64,000 nucleotides of DNA from Hemibagrus wyckioides (Eukaryota > Chordata > Actinopteri > Siluriformes > Bagridae), in the NCBI RefSeq assembly GCF_019097595.1, contig NC_080716.1:26049401-26113400 (forward strand), given 5' to 3'. The position numbers and the translations under genes were made by a program. Positions 9,919-22,288 of the stretch are shown piece after piece. Every line of letters starts with the position of its first letter. Position 1 is the stretch's first letter. The notes under the pieces are model-generated. The model did not search any database and was not told where the DNA came from. It worked only from the letters and a program-made list of their open reading frames with translations.

Positions 9919-12900
9919 ACAGAACACTATGTAAAGCATAAGGCAGGCCTAGTGTAAAATAATGCATAACTGACCCAGATGTACAGTATATTCACTCTCT
10001 GTGAAGTGTTTTAGGAAGAAGAGTCCTGAATGTGTTAAACCTCGCTCTGTGTTTATATCTCCACCTTGTGGCGTTGTGATGTTCGTGTACTGTACTGACT
10101 CTGTTCATGCTGTACATTCGCCTGAATGATGCTTTGCTATGTAAACTCTGTATATACACAGTATTATCGTGGAATCAGTGTATTTACTGAATTATTTGTG
10201 CTATAAAGTCTTGTGCAGTACATTTCACCAGACTTCTGAACTTCTTCAGCGCTTTTAGTTGAATAAAGATCAATTTGGAAGACTATGATGAATATTAAAG
10301 GTTGAATATTTTAAGTGAATTTGGTATTGAGGTTTTTTTTTTTTTTACATGGTTATGTGAGCTTATCTTATCTATTATTTCAGACTCACCGTTGTTCATG
10401 GAGTTTGATGCTCCATATTTAACCCTTTTCCAAGCTGAATGTCAGTGTTAATCAATTTTTATTGTTTTGTACTGGGATGAGAGGACAGCGGCAGGAGAAG
10501 AATCCGTCGTTATTGCTATTCTTCTATATGTATATCTAATAATGATAATTATTCTGGCATGCTGTTTGGTACATTAGTATGCAATTTGCGACATAGATGC
10601 ATCTTCCTGAGTGACAGAATTTGCATATTTGTAAAGAATATAGTGGGTTTTCTTTTTCTCTGATATTCAGCTACTAAGAAATAAAAGAAAAGTTTTTGTA
10701 CATTTTGCAGGTTGCCACATGCATAATATCCGCTTAATGTTAAGTTCAATTTGAAATACCATCTCAAAAAATTCTGGTTCAAATCCCAGGACGTGGTATA
10801 AACACGGTGTAGGAATATAGTGTGTAATACACCGTGTGTGAGGAAGATTTTTCTGCCATAGTGCTACTTTATGTATTTACTTATTTATTGTTTCCTATCA
10901 CATGTATGTATTGTATCAGCTACTTTCTTTACTGTGTGTGAGTCCAAACAGACAACAGGATCCAAGCGTTAGGATTCAAGATTTGTACAAGAAACAGTCA
11001 GTGTATACACAATAATATGAAATTCTTACTCCGTGACTCCTCCAGCAACCTCTGTGGAATTTCGACAGGACATACGGAAGACACAGAAACCTAAAATTAC
11101 AGGAAATACAGGACACAAGGCAGGAAAACAAATATAATAGCAAGGAAAAGTCTTGAAAAAAATGTACAAATCAGTAGCAGTACCTTAGCATGACCATAAG
11201 TGTTACTTTCTCTGGACCCCTGGGTTCATAATATTTGTATTTGTTACGCTATTATTCCAGACTGGACCTTGATTGATTCGAATAATAACAATTATTTTAT
11301 TATTAAATATTGTATTTTATATATTTTAAGGATTTTATTTTTCACATACACAGTACAATACAGTATATACCTTAAAGTGCAATGAAAACCTGACCATTTC
11401 TCTTCAGACTCTACATATAAATAAACTAAATTTAAGAAATATTTTCAAACAGAAATAAGAAGAATTACGAAGAGGTGATGGAATCTGATCAAACACTGAC
11501 AGAATGGAAAGTGATGTATCCAAGCTTAAGTGCAGCTGAGTTACATGAGGCAGCGGTAAAACGCAGTGTGCAGGATCATAGTGAAGTAAATGTGTCTTTA
11601 TGGAATCTTTAGAGATTTGTAAGGTTTGTGTGATGGACATGGCAGTGTTACGTGGCAGCGCTGTTGATTTCTCGGATCTGATCATGTTGGTTTCTTTTCC
11701 TCAGCAGCGGCTTCAATTGGCAGTTTTATATTAATGCACTTAATGCATTATACTAATGCACTTTATAATGACGTAATATATTCACTGTTTCTATAGCAAC
11801 AGCTATAAGGGAAAAAAAAAAGGCAAATGTAATGTACCGTCTTTTATTTGAGCTGTTTTTTTTTTTCCCTGGAATCTCATATTAACAACACTTCCACATT
11901 ATTTTTTTCTCAATTGCAGTTTTATTGAAGTTCACGTTATTTATATTTGTGTTTCTTTTCTTTTTTTTCAACTTATCAATTTCTAGATTTTAGATATACA
12001 GTCAATCTACAGGCATCTATGATCTATAACGTCTAAAGAGAAACTGATATCTCATTAAAATGCTGAAAATGTGACGTAAACTTTAAAAAATGCTTCCAAA
12101 TTACCTTGAATATTATCCACAGTCTTAAAATAACCACCAGAGTTTTCACGGATGATTCAGTACGAGCTAAATTGCCCATATTTATTTGAGGGCCTGGAGT
12201 AGCAATCGATTTCTTGCCAGGTCACGGCTTAAAGAGGATCAGGGAGTGGCAAAATCAGCCTTAACTGCTGGAGGATTTGGAGAGTGATGCAAATTTGCTC
12301 ATACTTGTGCATATGATTCAGAGCAAGCTATTAGGATTTGCAGAGGATGAGGGTGCTTGTATCGGCGCACTGATTTAGGGACTCCTGAGAGGTACTTTGA
12401 GCATGTACCTCGAGAAGTTACCACGAGAGGTGAAAGTAACCATGTGCACTGGGTATATCTGTTTTGAACAGCTTTTGGTTAGTAATCTGGATGAAGTTTT
12501 TGGCAAAATTTCTACTAAACATCCAGCGCCTGAGGCATATACATCATCAGATCGATTTAATCCTGAACGATTTGTCACCTCAGGAAATTGTCACAATTTT
12601 TTATTTAAAATTTTTTAACGCATTTAATCTTCAGTAAGTCTGATCAGCGTTGCTGTGGAGCTGGAGCATATCCCAGGAAGACTGGATATGAAGCGGAAAC
12701 TCAGAAGAGACAGTAATCCAAGCTAATATATTATTGTCGCTAATAAATAATTGTTAGTGTTGACACATTCTCTATGGTATAAGATGAAGAAAAGTGTTTA
12801 GCATGCTGGTATTGGAAAAAAAAAAAAAAACTCTACCTGATGTTAAAGCCACATCATTCCACCTGGTTGTATTTTATTCTTTTCTGATATTATTATAATA

Positions 12901-13640
12901 ATGGTGAAGCCCTGACAGGTCATGTTTGATGACTACATGACATCTACTGTGCATAAGACTTATGATGATTTATACAGGCTTGTTACAGCAGCTTTTTGAC
13001 ATTTAAAAATGTCAAGATAACTGATGTTGTACCTCTAGTATGTTGCACCTCGGTGGTAATAGTGTGACATAAAAGAAGTTAGAAGATGAGAACTTGCAAA
13101 AGATGCTGAACTTAGAACTTCCGTGATGTATATTTTTGTAACAGTGAGTAAATGGAGCATTCCTGATTAGAACACTTGTGTGAATATTTATGGAAATTCA
13201 CAATTGCATGACAAATTTGACTCAGATCTGACTCAAGTATATACAAAATTTGACTGTTTAGGATGGATTTCTGATGTTGTTGTTGTTGTTGGTGGTGGTG
13301 TTGATGGTGGTAGTTAGTGTTTTCTTCATATCTTCAACTTTAATGTCAGTATAATGAACCTGAAATGTAACATTATGGACAGTTTCTGTGGCTACAGGGA
13401 AGTGATGATTCATGATGACCATCAAGGAAAGGTCGGACACGCCAACAGAAAATGATCTCACTTAATTCCCTTGCTGTAACAATATCAACAGGATATGAAA
13501 GCAGACTTTATTACAGATAGCATCTTACAAGTTCAGAATAAACCTTATGGAGTTTCCTGTCAGTTGTCGGGAAGGGCTTATATACATTAAGCTCCAAAAG
13601 TGTGAGACCACATAGAAAATCTATTTTGTCCATTAATAAT
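9919..13640. other. Intergenic DNA, no gene recognised
   Basis: Long AT-rich stretch with no supported exon on either strand. It holds scattered T and A runs, a small inverted repeat at 10802-10837 and (GTT/GGT)n at about 13276-13310. A segment around 12120-12660 has a more balanced base composition and is not obviously repetitive. I cannot assign it a function. Confidence 0.4.
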
Positions 13641-13647
13641 TGGACAT

Positions 13648-14000
13648 AATCATCCATTTTCTATACCCGCTTTATTCCTAATTAGGGTCAGGGGGACCTG
13701 CTGGAGTCCCCCTGCACATTATCCCAGCGCACATTAGGCGAAAGGCAGGGGTACACCCTGGACAGGTCACCAGTCCATCACAGGGCCACACATATAGACA
13801 GACAACCACACACACTCACTCTCACTCCTATGGACAATTTAGAATTACTAATCAACCTAATGTACATGTTTTTGGACTGTGGGAGGAAACCTGAGTAAAC
13901 CCATGCAGGCACGAGGAGAACATGCAAACTCCACACAGAAAGGCCCCTGGCTGTTCGAACCCGGGATTCAAACCCAGGACCTTCTTGCTGTGAGACAATT
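13648..14000. repeat. High-copy teleost interspersed repeat
   Basis: Carries the hallmarks of a repeat seen across fish genomes: 'catccattttctatacccgc' at the start, then 'acaccctggacaggtcacca', 'ggacaatttagaat', 'tttttggactgtgggaggaa', 'catgcaaactccacacagaa' and 'cccaggaccttcttgctgtg' at the end. The sequence is nearly full length with modest decay. The plus-strand end contains a tRNA B-box-like 'ggattcaaaccc', consistent with a SINE/LINE-tail composite. I do not name the family. Confidence 0.85.
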
Positions 14001-15480
14001 ATAAATATTTCTAACAAAGACTACGTTAAATATTTAATATTCAGGATTTCTAGGTCCCTATTTAAATGCAAGAAAATGTCTGATACTGATCATGTTACCT
14101 ACTTGGTACAAAAGGTCAGACTTTCCTCATGTCTAATCTCTTCTATTGAAGCATGTGTTTAGATGAACTGATCTAAACTGGATTTATAAAAGTTTCACAC
14201 AAACTTGTGGAGTCTGTGCCAGCTCAAGTGGCATTAAAGCAAAACAACAACAACAACAACAATCATAATAAAACTGAAATTTATGCCAATATTTCACTGA
14301 CCCTACACTTCTCATTAGACTTTTGTCAATTATATTATATAGAAAGTGTTCATAGTAAATTAGACAAGCTTTTTCACTAACATGCTCAGACTACACCACC
14401 CTTAAGTATAACGTTTAGGATTAAAAGTGGAGTATAATATTGTGATGAATCTATACCATAACATATCTATACTATAACATATATCTGAGATTCGTATGTT
14501 TATTTTATTTTTGTCTTTAGCTTAACCAGATATTATAAGATTCCTTACTTTCTGAGAATTAGATCTTAGGGTTCTCAGGCTCTATTTCTAAGATTTTATC
14601 CTTTTCCAAAATCAAAATCATCCTCAGCAGTTGTCTTCTATATTGATTTGCATGTTAAAAACTCAACCCTTTGTGGTTTCATGGCTCTCAAGGCCCGAGC
14701 TAGAGCCTCATGTAACCCCCTGACCTGACCTGGACTTTCCCTCCTATTTGTTTTACTGCACTACCAGCTTTTGGCCACTAGAAGTCACTGTTCATCTTCG
14801 TGTTGGAATTGTTTACTGTAAGCCCAGTCTCTCATCTACGTTGTGTGGTGTTTCATTTCTGTAATCTTTATAACTGTTATCAGCCTTGAGCATGTCTTCA
14901 GCATGACCTTGAGCTGTTTCACAGATATTATCGACAACTTTGCAAAGACAACAGCGAGATCTCAGACCGTTTTGTTTGTAAACTTTTTTTTTTTTAGAGA
15001 GAGTGAGAAAGAATGAGATATTATTTCCACCAATAAATGTGGAGGATTGAATCCTGTGCATAATTTGACTTTAAATTCCACATAAATTCTTCTTCTCATT
15101 ATCACATTAACAGATTTTCTCTGAATTCTTCCCTCAAAATGTGGAAATGGAATATTTGTGTAGCTTTTTGTGGACTTTGATAAGTTTCAGTGTGAAAAGG
15201 TTGTTTTAATTAAACAAGTTTAATGAGAAGATTTTATTCCTTTTAATATTTTTCAATCAGAAAATGTTACAGAAAAGTCATATAATATAAACATGTGATT
15301 GTAGAAACATTTTTCTCACACACTTTCCACATGGAAGGCTTGGCTGTATTTCCATATGGGGCAATTATTTTTTATTGAATATATTTGTTTTTATCAAGTA
15401 GATCATGTCTATTTTATGTCCTGATGTGATTTATATATATATGTATATATATATATATATGTATACTTACAAATAAGGTG
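14001..15480. other. Non-coding stretch
   Basis: AT-rich DNA with no supported gene. A mixed TA/TG run lies at about 15432-15462. Confidence 0.4.
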
Positions 15481-15793
15481 TTTGATTTTTTTTTTCTTTT
15501 TCTTTTTCCCCCCTCACATGATTTATTATTTTATTTTCATGTGATTTTTTTCCCCACATGATTAGTTTTTCACATGTAGTAATTTTTTGGCTATTTTAAA
15601 AAAAAAAAAAAAATTTTAAATCTATTTTGATGTATTTCACATGTATCACATTTGTTTGTTTGTTTTTTTCTGTGATTTTTTTCACATTGATTATTTTCAT
15701 TCATGATTTTTTTTCTCATGATAATTTTTTTTTCAGATTAATTTCTTTTTACACAAAATTGTTTTACAGGATTCCTTCATTATCCGGACATAT

Positions 15794-15848
<55 letters not shown>

Positions 15849-16150
15849 TTCCAAAATCATATTTGTTTCTTTTCACCAGATTCATTTATTTTAAAATATG
15901 TTTCTTTTAAATGCTGTGTGTGGTGTAATTTATTTTTCCCTCGGGATGCATTTGAAATTATATATTTTTTTATATCTTTCACATCATTATTTTCCCATGT
16001 AATTTTTTTCATAAGATTCATTTATTTCCATATAAATTTTTTTACACCATTTTCTACATGATTTATTTCTTTTTAAGTACTTTTTACAAGTTTTCACTTG
16101 TAGAAAATCTTTCAATTTTCAGATGTGATTTTTTTAATTCATTTATTGCC
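15480..16150. repeat. T-rich degenerate satellite with CACATGATT motif
   Basis: The plus strand is overwhelmingly T. The motif 'ttttttcacatgatt' and variants (cacatgtag, cacattgatt, tcatgatt, cataagattc, acatgattt) recur every 25-45 bp across the whole interval, interrupted by a (TTTA)n array at 15791-15852. This explains the long open plus-strand frame at 15627-16061, which is not a gene. Confidence 0.7.
15791..15852. repeat. (TTTA)n microsatellite
   Basis: About 15 uninterrupted TTTA/TATT units inside the T-rich satellite. Confidence 0.95.
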
Positions 16151-16686
16151 ACACGACTTTTTTTTTTTTGATCAGGAGAATTTTTCATGATCACGTGAAA
16201 TGTGTATATGTTTACCCTGAAATTGGCCCTAATCAGCACAAGCAAACTAAATGACATTTCAACATCACACACAGATTCTTTTTTATCACTCATGACTCTG
16301 ACATGAATCTCCATGAACCAAGCAATAAGTGTAGATCAGACACCTCGTAAAAACAACGTCTGATGCTCTGATTAGTTTGTTTTTGTTTTGTTTTCATTAT
16401 AGCTGTGATTATAGCTGTGCTAGCTGCATTCACTGCAAAATTGCTGACCTCAAACAGTCGTTAGTGGATAGAAGTGGCTACGTCCTGGTGATCAATCCCG
16501 CTAACATATTTGGCCAGACAATCCTTAGATAATGCTGAATCCTCAAACCGTCCACGCTGCTAAGTTGAACAGCCCTAGTGCATTGTGACAATTTACTACA
16601 TAGTCTTTCTCTTTTAGTATAGTTCTATCAAACTGATGCTTTCTAAGCGGATTTCTAAAATGAGGTGTGTTCTGGAGAAAAAAAGA

Positions 16687-16745
16687 AAAGAAGAAGAAGA
16701 AGAAGAAGAAGAAGAAGAAGAAGAAGAAGAAGAAGAAAAAGAAGC
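16687..16745. repeat. (GAA)n microsatellite
   Basis: About 17 AAG/GAA triplets, pure purine on the plus strand. It is long enough to favour triplex-type structure in principle. Confidence 0.95.
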
Positions 16746-17029
16746 AAGACATTAGGAGCAAAAGTGCTCCAGGCAAACACACACACACAGAGTGATGGAT
16801 TTATTAATTACTATCTGTGATGATTTATTAATTACCTAATCTCGTCCTGTCTTCAAGTATTCTTTTTATTCCTGCTGTTTTTCTTTTCTTTTTGTTCGAG
16901 GTTATGCCGAGTTTTATCCTGGATTCCTGAACTTCTGACTCGCAAGTGTTAACTGATTATTATTTTATTTTTTTGCTTCATTTTTTGAACATTTCTGAAT
17001 TAAAATGTGTCAGTAGTGGCTGCGCTGGA

Positions 17030-17185
17030 TCACTGCTTAAAGTTTTTGTTTTGGGCTTTGAGCTCAAATCCCAGCACTGAAACTGCCACTGTTTGACCTT
17101 TAACCCTCACCTGTATAATTGTGTTCTCCTTTTTTTAACTGTCTTTTGATTAAACCATCAGCCAAATGAACAGTTAAAGCACTGT
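17030..17185 (+). repeat. Decayed tRNA-derived fish SINE
   Basis: It has a B-box-like 'ttgagctcaaatccca', the middle block 'gcactgaaactgcc...gacctttaaccctc' and a tail with 'accatcagccaaatgaac'. The same order is seen in the SINEs at 46550 and 54440 (both minus strand). It is heavily mutated. Confidence 0.6.
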
Positions 17186-17199
17186 TAAATGAAGTAGTG

Positions 17200-17300
17200 T
17201 GTCAGCATCGCTGTCTCACGCCTCCAGTACTTCTGGTTTAGATGCTGTGGGTTTCCTCAGAGTTCTCTCTGGTTTCCTTCAAGAAACCTCCAGGTGTGAG
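17200..17300. repeat. Fragment of teleost 'ggtttcctccaag'-type repeat
   Basis: The sequence 'cgctgtctcacgcctccagtactt...ctctggtttccttcaag' resembles the end of the high-copy repeat at 13648-14000, on the opposite strand. It is a short, decayed piece. Confidence 0.4.
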
Positions 17301-17328
17301 GATTGACTGTGTAAATGACCACTGTCTG

Positions 17329-17330
17329 AA

Positions 17331-17360
<30 letters not shown>
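17329..17360. repeat. (TG)n microsatellite
   Basis: About 13 TG units ending in CGCG. Confidence 0.9.
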
Positions 17361-17364
<4 letters not shown>

Positions 17365-17454
17365 GTACCATATGACGGATACATCAAGTGTTAATGGGAT
17401 AAAAAGTCCAGATCTACTTTACCCTGACCAGCATAAAGACACTTACTGAAGATT

Positions 17455-17800
17455 AATGAAGGAAGGAATGAAGGAAGGAAGGAAGGAAGGAAGGAAGGAA
17501 GGAGTAAATGAATGAATGAATGAATGAATGAATGAATGAATGAATGAATGAATGAATGAATCAAGGAAGGAAGGGAGGAAGGAATCAGTGAAGAAAGGAA
17601 GGAATTAATGAACGAATGAAAGAATGAAGGAGTGAATGAAAGAAAGAATGGAATCAGTGAAGAAAGGAAGGAATGAAAGAGTGAAGGAAAGAAGGGATGA
17701 AGGAAGGAAGGAAGGAATCAGTGAAGAAAGGAAGGAATGAAAGAATGAATGAATGAATGAATGAAACAAGGAAGGAAGGGAAGAAGGAATCAGTGAAGGA
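17455..17800. repeat. Compound GGAA/GAAT tetranucleotide array
   Basis: Blocks of (GGAA)n and (GAAT)n alternate, with a recurring unit 'ggaatcagtgaagaaaggaa' at about 17580, 17650, 17715 and 17785. This suggests a roughly 65-70 bp higher-order repeat laid over the tetranucleotides. The open frames on the minus strand here are repeat translations (Ser/Phe/His-rich). Confidence 0.9.
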
Positions 17801-18233
17801 ATGTATGTACTGTATATTTGACTCATATGAAATAAACATAGCAGGCTACTTGCCTGGACTCCCCCCTGGCCTCACTGTACTCAGTTTAATACACAACTTT
17901 ATTTGTAATCTTTATAATAAACATAATAATAGGACATATAGGTCAGCTGTGTGCTTTAAATTTATTATTTTGTCACAAAGTATTTGTATTACAATATATG
18001 GTGTTGATTGGGGTGATATAAACCAGTGAATATGGACGTTAAAACTGAATCTCTTTTGGAATTGAGTTTTCAAGTATTCAGTAGTTTTGTGACGGAGATC
18101 TGGCAACCTCGCTCGATATTTGACTTAAAATAGATGTACGGAAAGCTTCACAGCTTCACATCACAGCTATCTCATCACTTTGCTTTTGCACGTTTATTTT
18201 CATTTGTGCAATGTTCATCTAGGTGTATCAGCT

Positions 18234-18234
<1 letters not shown>

Positions 18235-18261
<27 letters not shown>
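18235..18261. repeat. (CT)n microsatellite
   Basis: About 12 CT units. Confidence 0.9.
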
Positions 18262-18265
<4 letters not shown>

Positions 18266-19390
18266 GTTTTAAAAGCCCTATTTTAACCCCTTCAACTACA
18301 CTACAAAATTGAACATTTTAGCAAGTAGATAATCTCAGATAATAATCAAATCTACTAGTTTTTAACTATCCTAACATTACAGTAAACCAAATAGAAGATT
18401 ATTAAGCCTGTCTGTAAATATTCATACTCTTTTTCAGCTTGAAATAGTCTCATTCTGTCGGCAGATCATTTCTCACATCAGGCATTTATTTCTAGAAGCA
18501 AATACAATATGTAAATGTGATGGAAATAAAAAAGAAATTAAATCTAACATGTTTAAGGATCTTACATTTGACTCTCTTCAAGAAACTTTCCTCTTGATGT
18601 CATGTCTCTTGCAGCAGTGAGTAGAGTAAAGCTAAATATCTATAATTAGAAGATTGAAGAATGTAAGTTTTGGGGGATTTTAGCAGGTTAATAAATTCTT
18701 TACCCCTCATTTACTTTGATCTTTGACCCTCATGGGCAGAACCCTGCTGTAGATGATATCAGCTACACTTGACACTCCATGTTCCACAGATGTAGCCAGT
18801 GCTGCTACACCACACAGCCTTAACAAAATGACTCTCATGTATGTGTGTGTGTGTGTGTGTAATCCCATGAGGGTTGTCTGGAGCCATGACCCCTTCTGGT
18901 GCGCACCTGTGCCCTCAAAGTTTATGGAACCCATTAACCGAGAAGTAAAACACAGCAGTAACGAAGGAGAAACTGGGTCTAAACATCCCCTCAAGTGCTG
19001 CAGTCCAACACATCATTTTGTTTCTGTATTTTTTTTTCTTCTGTCTATAAGAAATCAAGCTCGGAGACAGCACAGAGTTGAAGACCTCCTGCTAGGATGC
19101 TAGCTGAGACGAGGTTTCGGTTAGTGTGAGCAAAAACTGCTGGGCTGCTCAATCCCTCAGCCATCAGCAAGCTGAAACCAAAATCGATAGCTTCAGTACA
19201 AACCCACACGCTTCACGTAGGCATGTATGACCCTGAGCAAACACCGGCAGCAGTCGAACACGTGCGTGAGCTTTTCTTTCACCTCGTCCTGTGGGATTGC
19301 GAATTTGTGTATAAAGAAAGCAGAATGGAAATATACAGGATTAGGAAAAACAAAAGCCTTTGGAGGGTTAAAAGTTGAAGTAAATATTAC
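18262..19390. other. Non-coding stretch
   Basis: No gene recognised. A short (GT)n lies at 18841-18861. The part from about 18720 to 19300 has balanced composition and several fortuitous open frames on both strands, none with a protein motif I know. Confidence 0.4.
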
Positions 19391-19393
19391 GTC

Positions 19394-19396
<3 letters not shown>

Positions 19397-19430
<34 letters not shown>
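19397..19430. repeat. (TC)n microsatellite
   Basis: About 15 TC units. Confidence 0.92.
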
Positions 19431-19431
<1 letters not shown>

Positions 19432-19746
19432 GTTTATTTGTTGATAATGTCATCATGTCTCTCAACTTCACAACAGTCACATAAAATTAATTAAGTATTT
19501 AATTAAGTATTTAAATTGTTATTATTTATTATTAATTTAAATTAATTGATGAATTCAATGTCTAGATGAAATTAATATTTGATCATTTTGAATTCATTTG
19601 TAACTTATAACATTTCACATGAATATGAAATTTCTTAATTTCATGTGAATATAAATGATTCAATAACTCAATAACTCCATTAGGTATTTATGTGTTTACT
19701 TGTTTACTTGCTTATTTACTTAAACTGCAGGAGCCAGGGGACAAAC

Positions 19747-19832
<86 letters not shown>

Positions 19833-19907
19833 GCTGCAGTGAATGCCTAGATGTAAACAAACAAGCAGACAAACAAACAAACAATAAATAAATAAATAAA
19901 TAAAATT

Positions 19908-19981
<74 letters not shown>

Positions 19982-19986
19982 CAGAC

Positions 19987-20066
<80 letters not shown>
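19747..20066. repeat. Two long (GATA)n arrays
   Basis: (AGAT)n from about 19747 to 19832 and again from about 19908 to 20066, with two ACAG interruptions near 19980. They are separated by a 75-bp spacer containing (AAAC)n and (AATA)n runs. Translated on the minus strand it gives an SIYLSIYL repeat, which is not a gene. The pattern is GATA/Bkm-type simple sequence. Confidence 0.97.
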
Positions 20067-21150
20067 GAAGTAAGATGTTCAATCAATCATCATCACCATC
20101 ATCTGTTATATGTAGCTTGTTTCAAATTCCCTGAGATGACATGAAGAACCCAGAAAGAAATCACACCACAGAACCCGTAACAGATCTTCCATCTTATGAT
20201 CTTAATGTTATATAACACTGTAGCTTTGTGGCCGTGCCTCATTAGCTGAATTTTTGTGTCTTTTTGCCATTGTGAAATTAAAAATGCTAAATTGGATTTG
20301 AACATATTGGAACAGAGAATCTAAAACAGCAAAACTAATCAAAAGGAAAATCTGGGACCCTACTGACCCTCTTCGGCTTCCATACTGCTCCTAGATAAAA
20401 ATACTGTATTTATTTCTCTCCTTCTTTATCGCTCTGCTCTTCCCTGTATATATTGTGCTTCTAAACTTAAACACCTCCAGAGGAATCCTCTCGGGACAAG
20501 TTCCAGCACTTTTCACTTAAACAATTATGTTTTCTCATCAAGGGGTCCAGTGCTGAGAGTCACCCTCATTTCATCGGCGCAAATTAGAGTTTGAGCTTTT
20601 AGGAGCCTGAGAGTTCACGCCGAGCGAATAGTGCAGAGTGTCCGCTTCACTATGAGGAGTAATGAGATGCAAACGAGAATGCAAAAACAATTGGAAAGTG
20701 ATAATATGCTCAGGAAGGCAAAGTTCAGCATCTCAGTCGGATGAAGTTAAAGCGTTAGTATGAAGGAGGAGGAGGAGGAGGAGGAGAAGGGATTGAGGAA
20801 ACAAAGGCTCCAGGTAGGTGAAGGTTAGTCATCTTAACACAACTCTGTTATTCAAGCATGCGCTTGTCATGAATCTAAAATAGAGGCCAGTAAGATTACA
20901 GCGTTTCTCAGTGCGGCTGTAGCTTTTGAGTGTTGAAAATCAGGCACAGTTACAAATACTAAATACTTTCAAATCACTGATAAAATCCTTACTGGTGCTG
21001 GATTAATTTTCTATAATTGAAGCTCTGACTATAGGGTCTGCGAGACACTTATTCTGATATGTTATCATTTCTATAGTAACAGATCATTAACTATGGTGGA
21101 CGCTTGTTATTGATATAATGCCGCTTTCTCTGAGAAGACCTTTTTTTATT
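20067..21150. other. Non-coding stretch with a balanced-composition core
   Basis: No exon recognised. The part from about 20470 to 20760 has low simple-repeat content and mixed GC, unlike its neighbours, and ends in a (GGA)n run (20767-20784). It is a possible conserved non-coding element, by appearance only. Confidence 0.3.
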
Positions 21151-22288
21151 CACCGATCAGGCAAAACATTATGAGCACTGACAGGTGAAGTGAATAACAC
21201 TGATGATCTCATCATGGCACCTGTTAGTGGGTGGGATATATTAGGCAGCAAGTAAACATTTTGTCCTCAAAGTTGATGTGTTAGAAGCAGGAAAAATGGA
21301 CAAGCGTAAGGATTTGAGCGAGTTTGACAAGGGACAAATTGTGATGGCTAGACCACTGGATCAGAGCATCTCCAAAACTGCAGCTCTTGTGGGATGTTCC
21401 CGGTCTGCAGTGGTCAGTATCTATCAAAAGCAGACCAAGGAAGGAACAGTGGTGAACCAGAGACATGGTCATGGGTGGTCAAGGATCATTGATGCACATG
21501 GGGAGCAAAGGCTGACCCGTGTGATCCAATCCAACAAATTGCTGAAGAAGTTAATGCTGGTTCTGATAGAAAGGTGTCAGAATACACAGTACATCGCAGT
21601 TTGTTGCGTACGGGGCTGCGTTGCTGCAGACCAGTCAGGGTGCCCATGCTGACCCCTGTGCACCAATGAAAGCACCAACAATGGGCACATGAGCATTAGA
21701 ACTGGACCACGGAGCAATGGAAGAAGGTGTCCTGGTCTGATGAATCACGTTTTCTTTTACATCACATGGATGGCCGGGTGTGTGTGTGTCGCTTACCTGG
21801 GGAACACATGGCACCAGGATGCACTATTGGAAGAAGGCAAGCCGGTGGATACAGTGTCAGGCTTTAGGCAATGTTCTGCTGGGAAACCTGGGGTCCTGTC
21901 AACCATGTGGATACTTTGACAAGTACCACCTACCTAAGCATTGTTGCAGACCATGTACACCCTTTCATGGAAACAATATTCCCTGAGAGCTGTGGTCTCT
22001 TTCAGCAGGATAATGCTCCATGCCACAAAGTAAAAATTGTTCAGGAATGGTTTGATGACCACATCAACCAGTTTGAGGTGTTGACTTCCCCAGATCTCAA
22101 TCCAATCCAGCATCTGTGGGATGTGCTGGACAAACAAGTCTGATCCATGGAGGCCTCACCTCACAACTTACAGGACTTAAAGGATCTGCTACTAACATTG
22201 GTGTCAGATACCACAGCACACCTTCAGGGATCTAGTGGAGTCCATGCCTCGACGGGTCAGGTCAGTTTTGCCAGCAAAAGGGTTTTTT
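21151..22288 (+). mobile_element. Tc1/mariner transposon, fossil copy 2, 3' end lost
   Basis: The left terminus begins CACCGATCAGGCAAAACATT, an end I know from an abundant fish Tc1/mariner family, and the sequence continues collinearly through the transposase. The expected right terminal repeat (the complement of the left) is absent. The copy stops at about 22288 in a T6-A21 junction followed by unrelated DNA. It is non-autonomous because of the missing end, frameshifts and a changed catalytic residue. Confidence 0.88.
21296..22143 (+). pseudogene. Tc1/mariner transposase, broken, catalytic Glu changed
   Basis: The N-terminal piece (ATG at 21296, open to 21652) has the paired helix-turn-helix DNA-binding region ([35 protein letters not shown]). 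The catalytic part lies in another frame: WSDES (first Asp, codon at about 21739) and the open stretch 21871-22143 with LFQQDNAPCHK (second Asp) and DLNPIQHLWDVLDKQV. In this family the motif is normally NPIEHLW. Here the Glu codon is CAG (Gln), so the third acidic residue is lost as well as the frame. Only about 280 residues' worth of sequence survives. The copy is inert. Confidence 0.87.

Noticed and set aside
10765..10795. Possible tRNA gene (B-box-like 'ggttcaaatccca')
   Set aside because: No matching A-box, acceptor stem or cloverleaf at the right distance. At most it is a SINE relic.
15627..16061. 144-codon plus-strand frame rich in Phe/Ile
   Set aside because: It is the translation of a T-rich degenerate satellite and a (TTTA)n array.
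19720..20086. Minus-strand SIYLSIYL frames
   Set aside because: Pure translation of GATA arrays.
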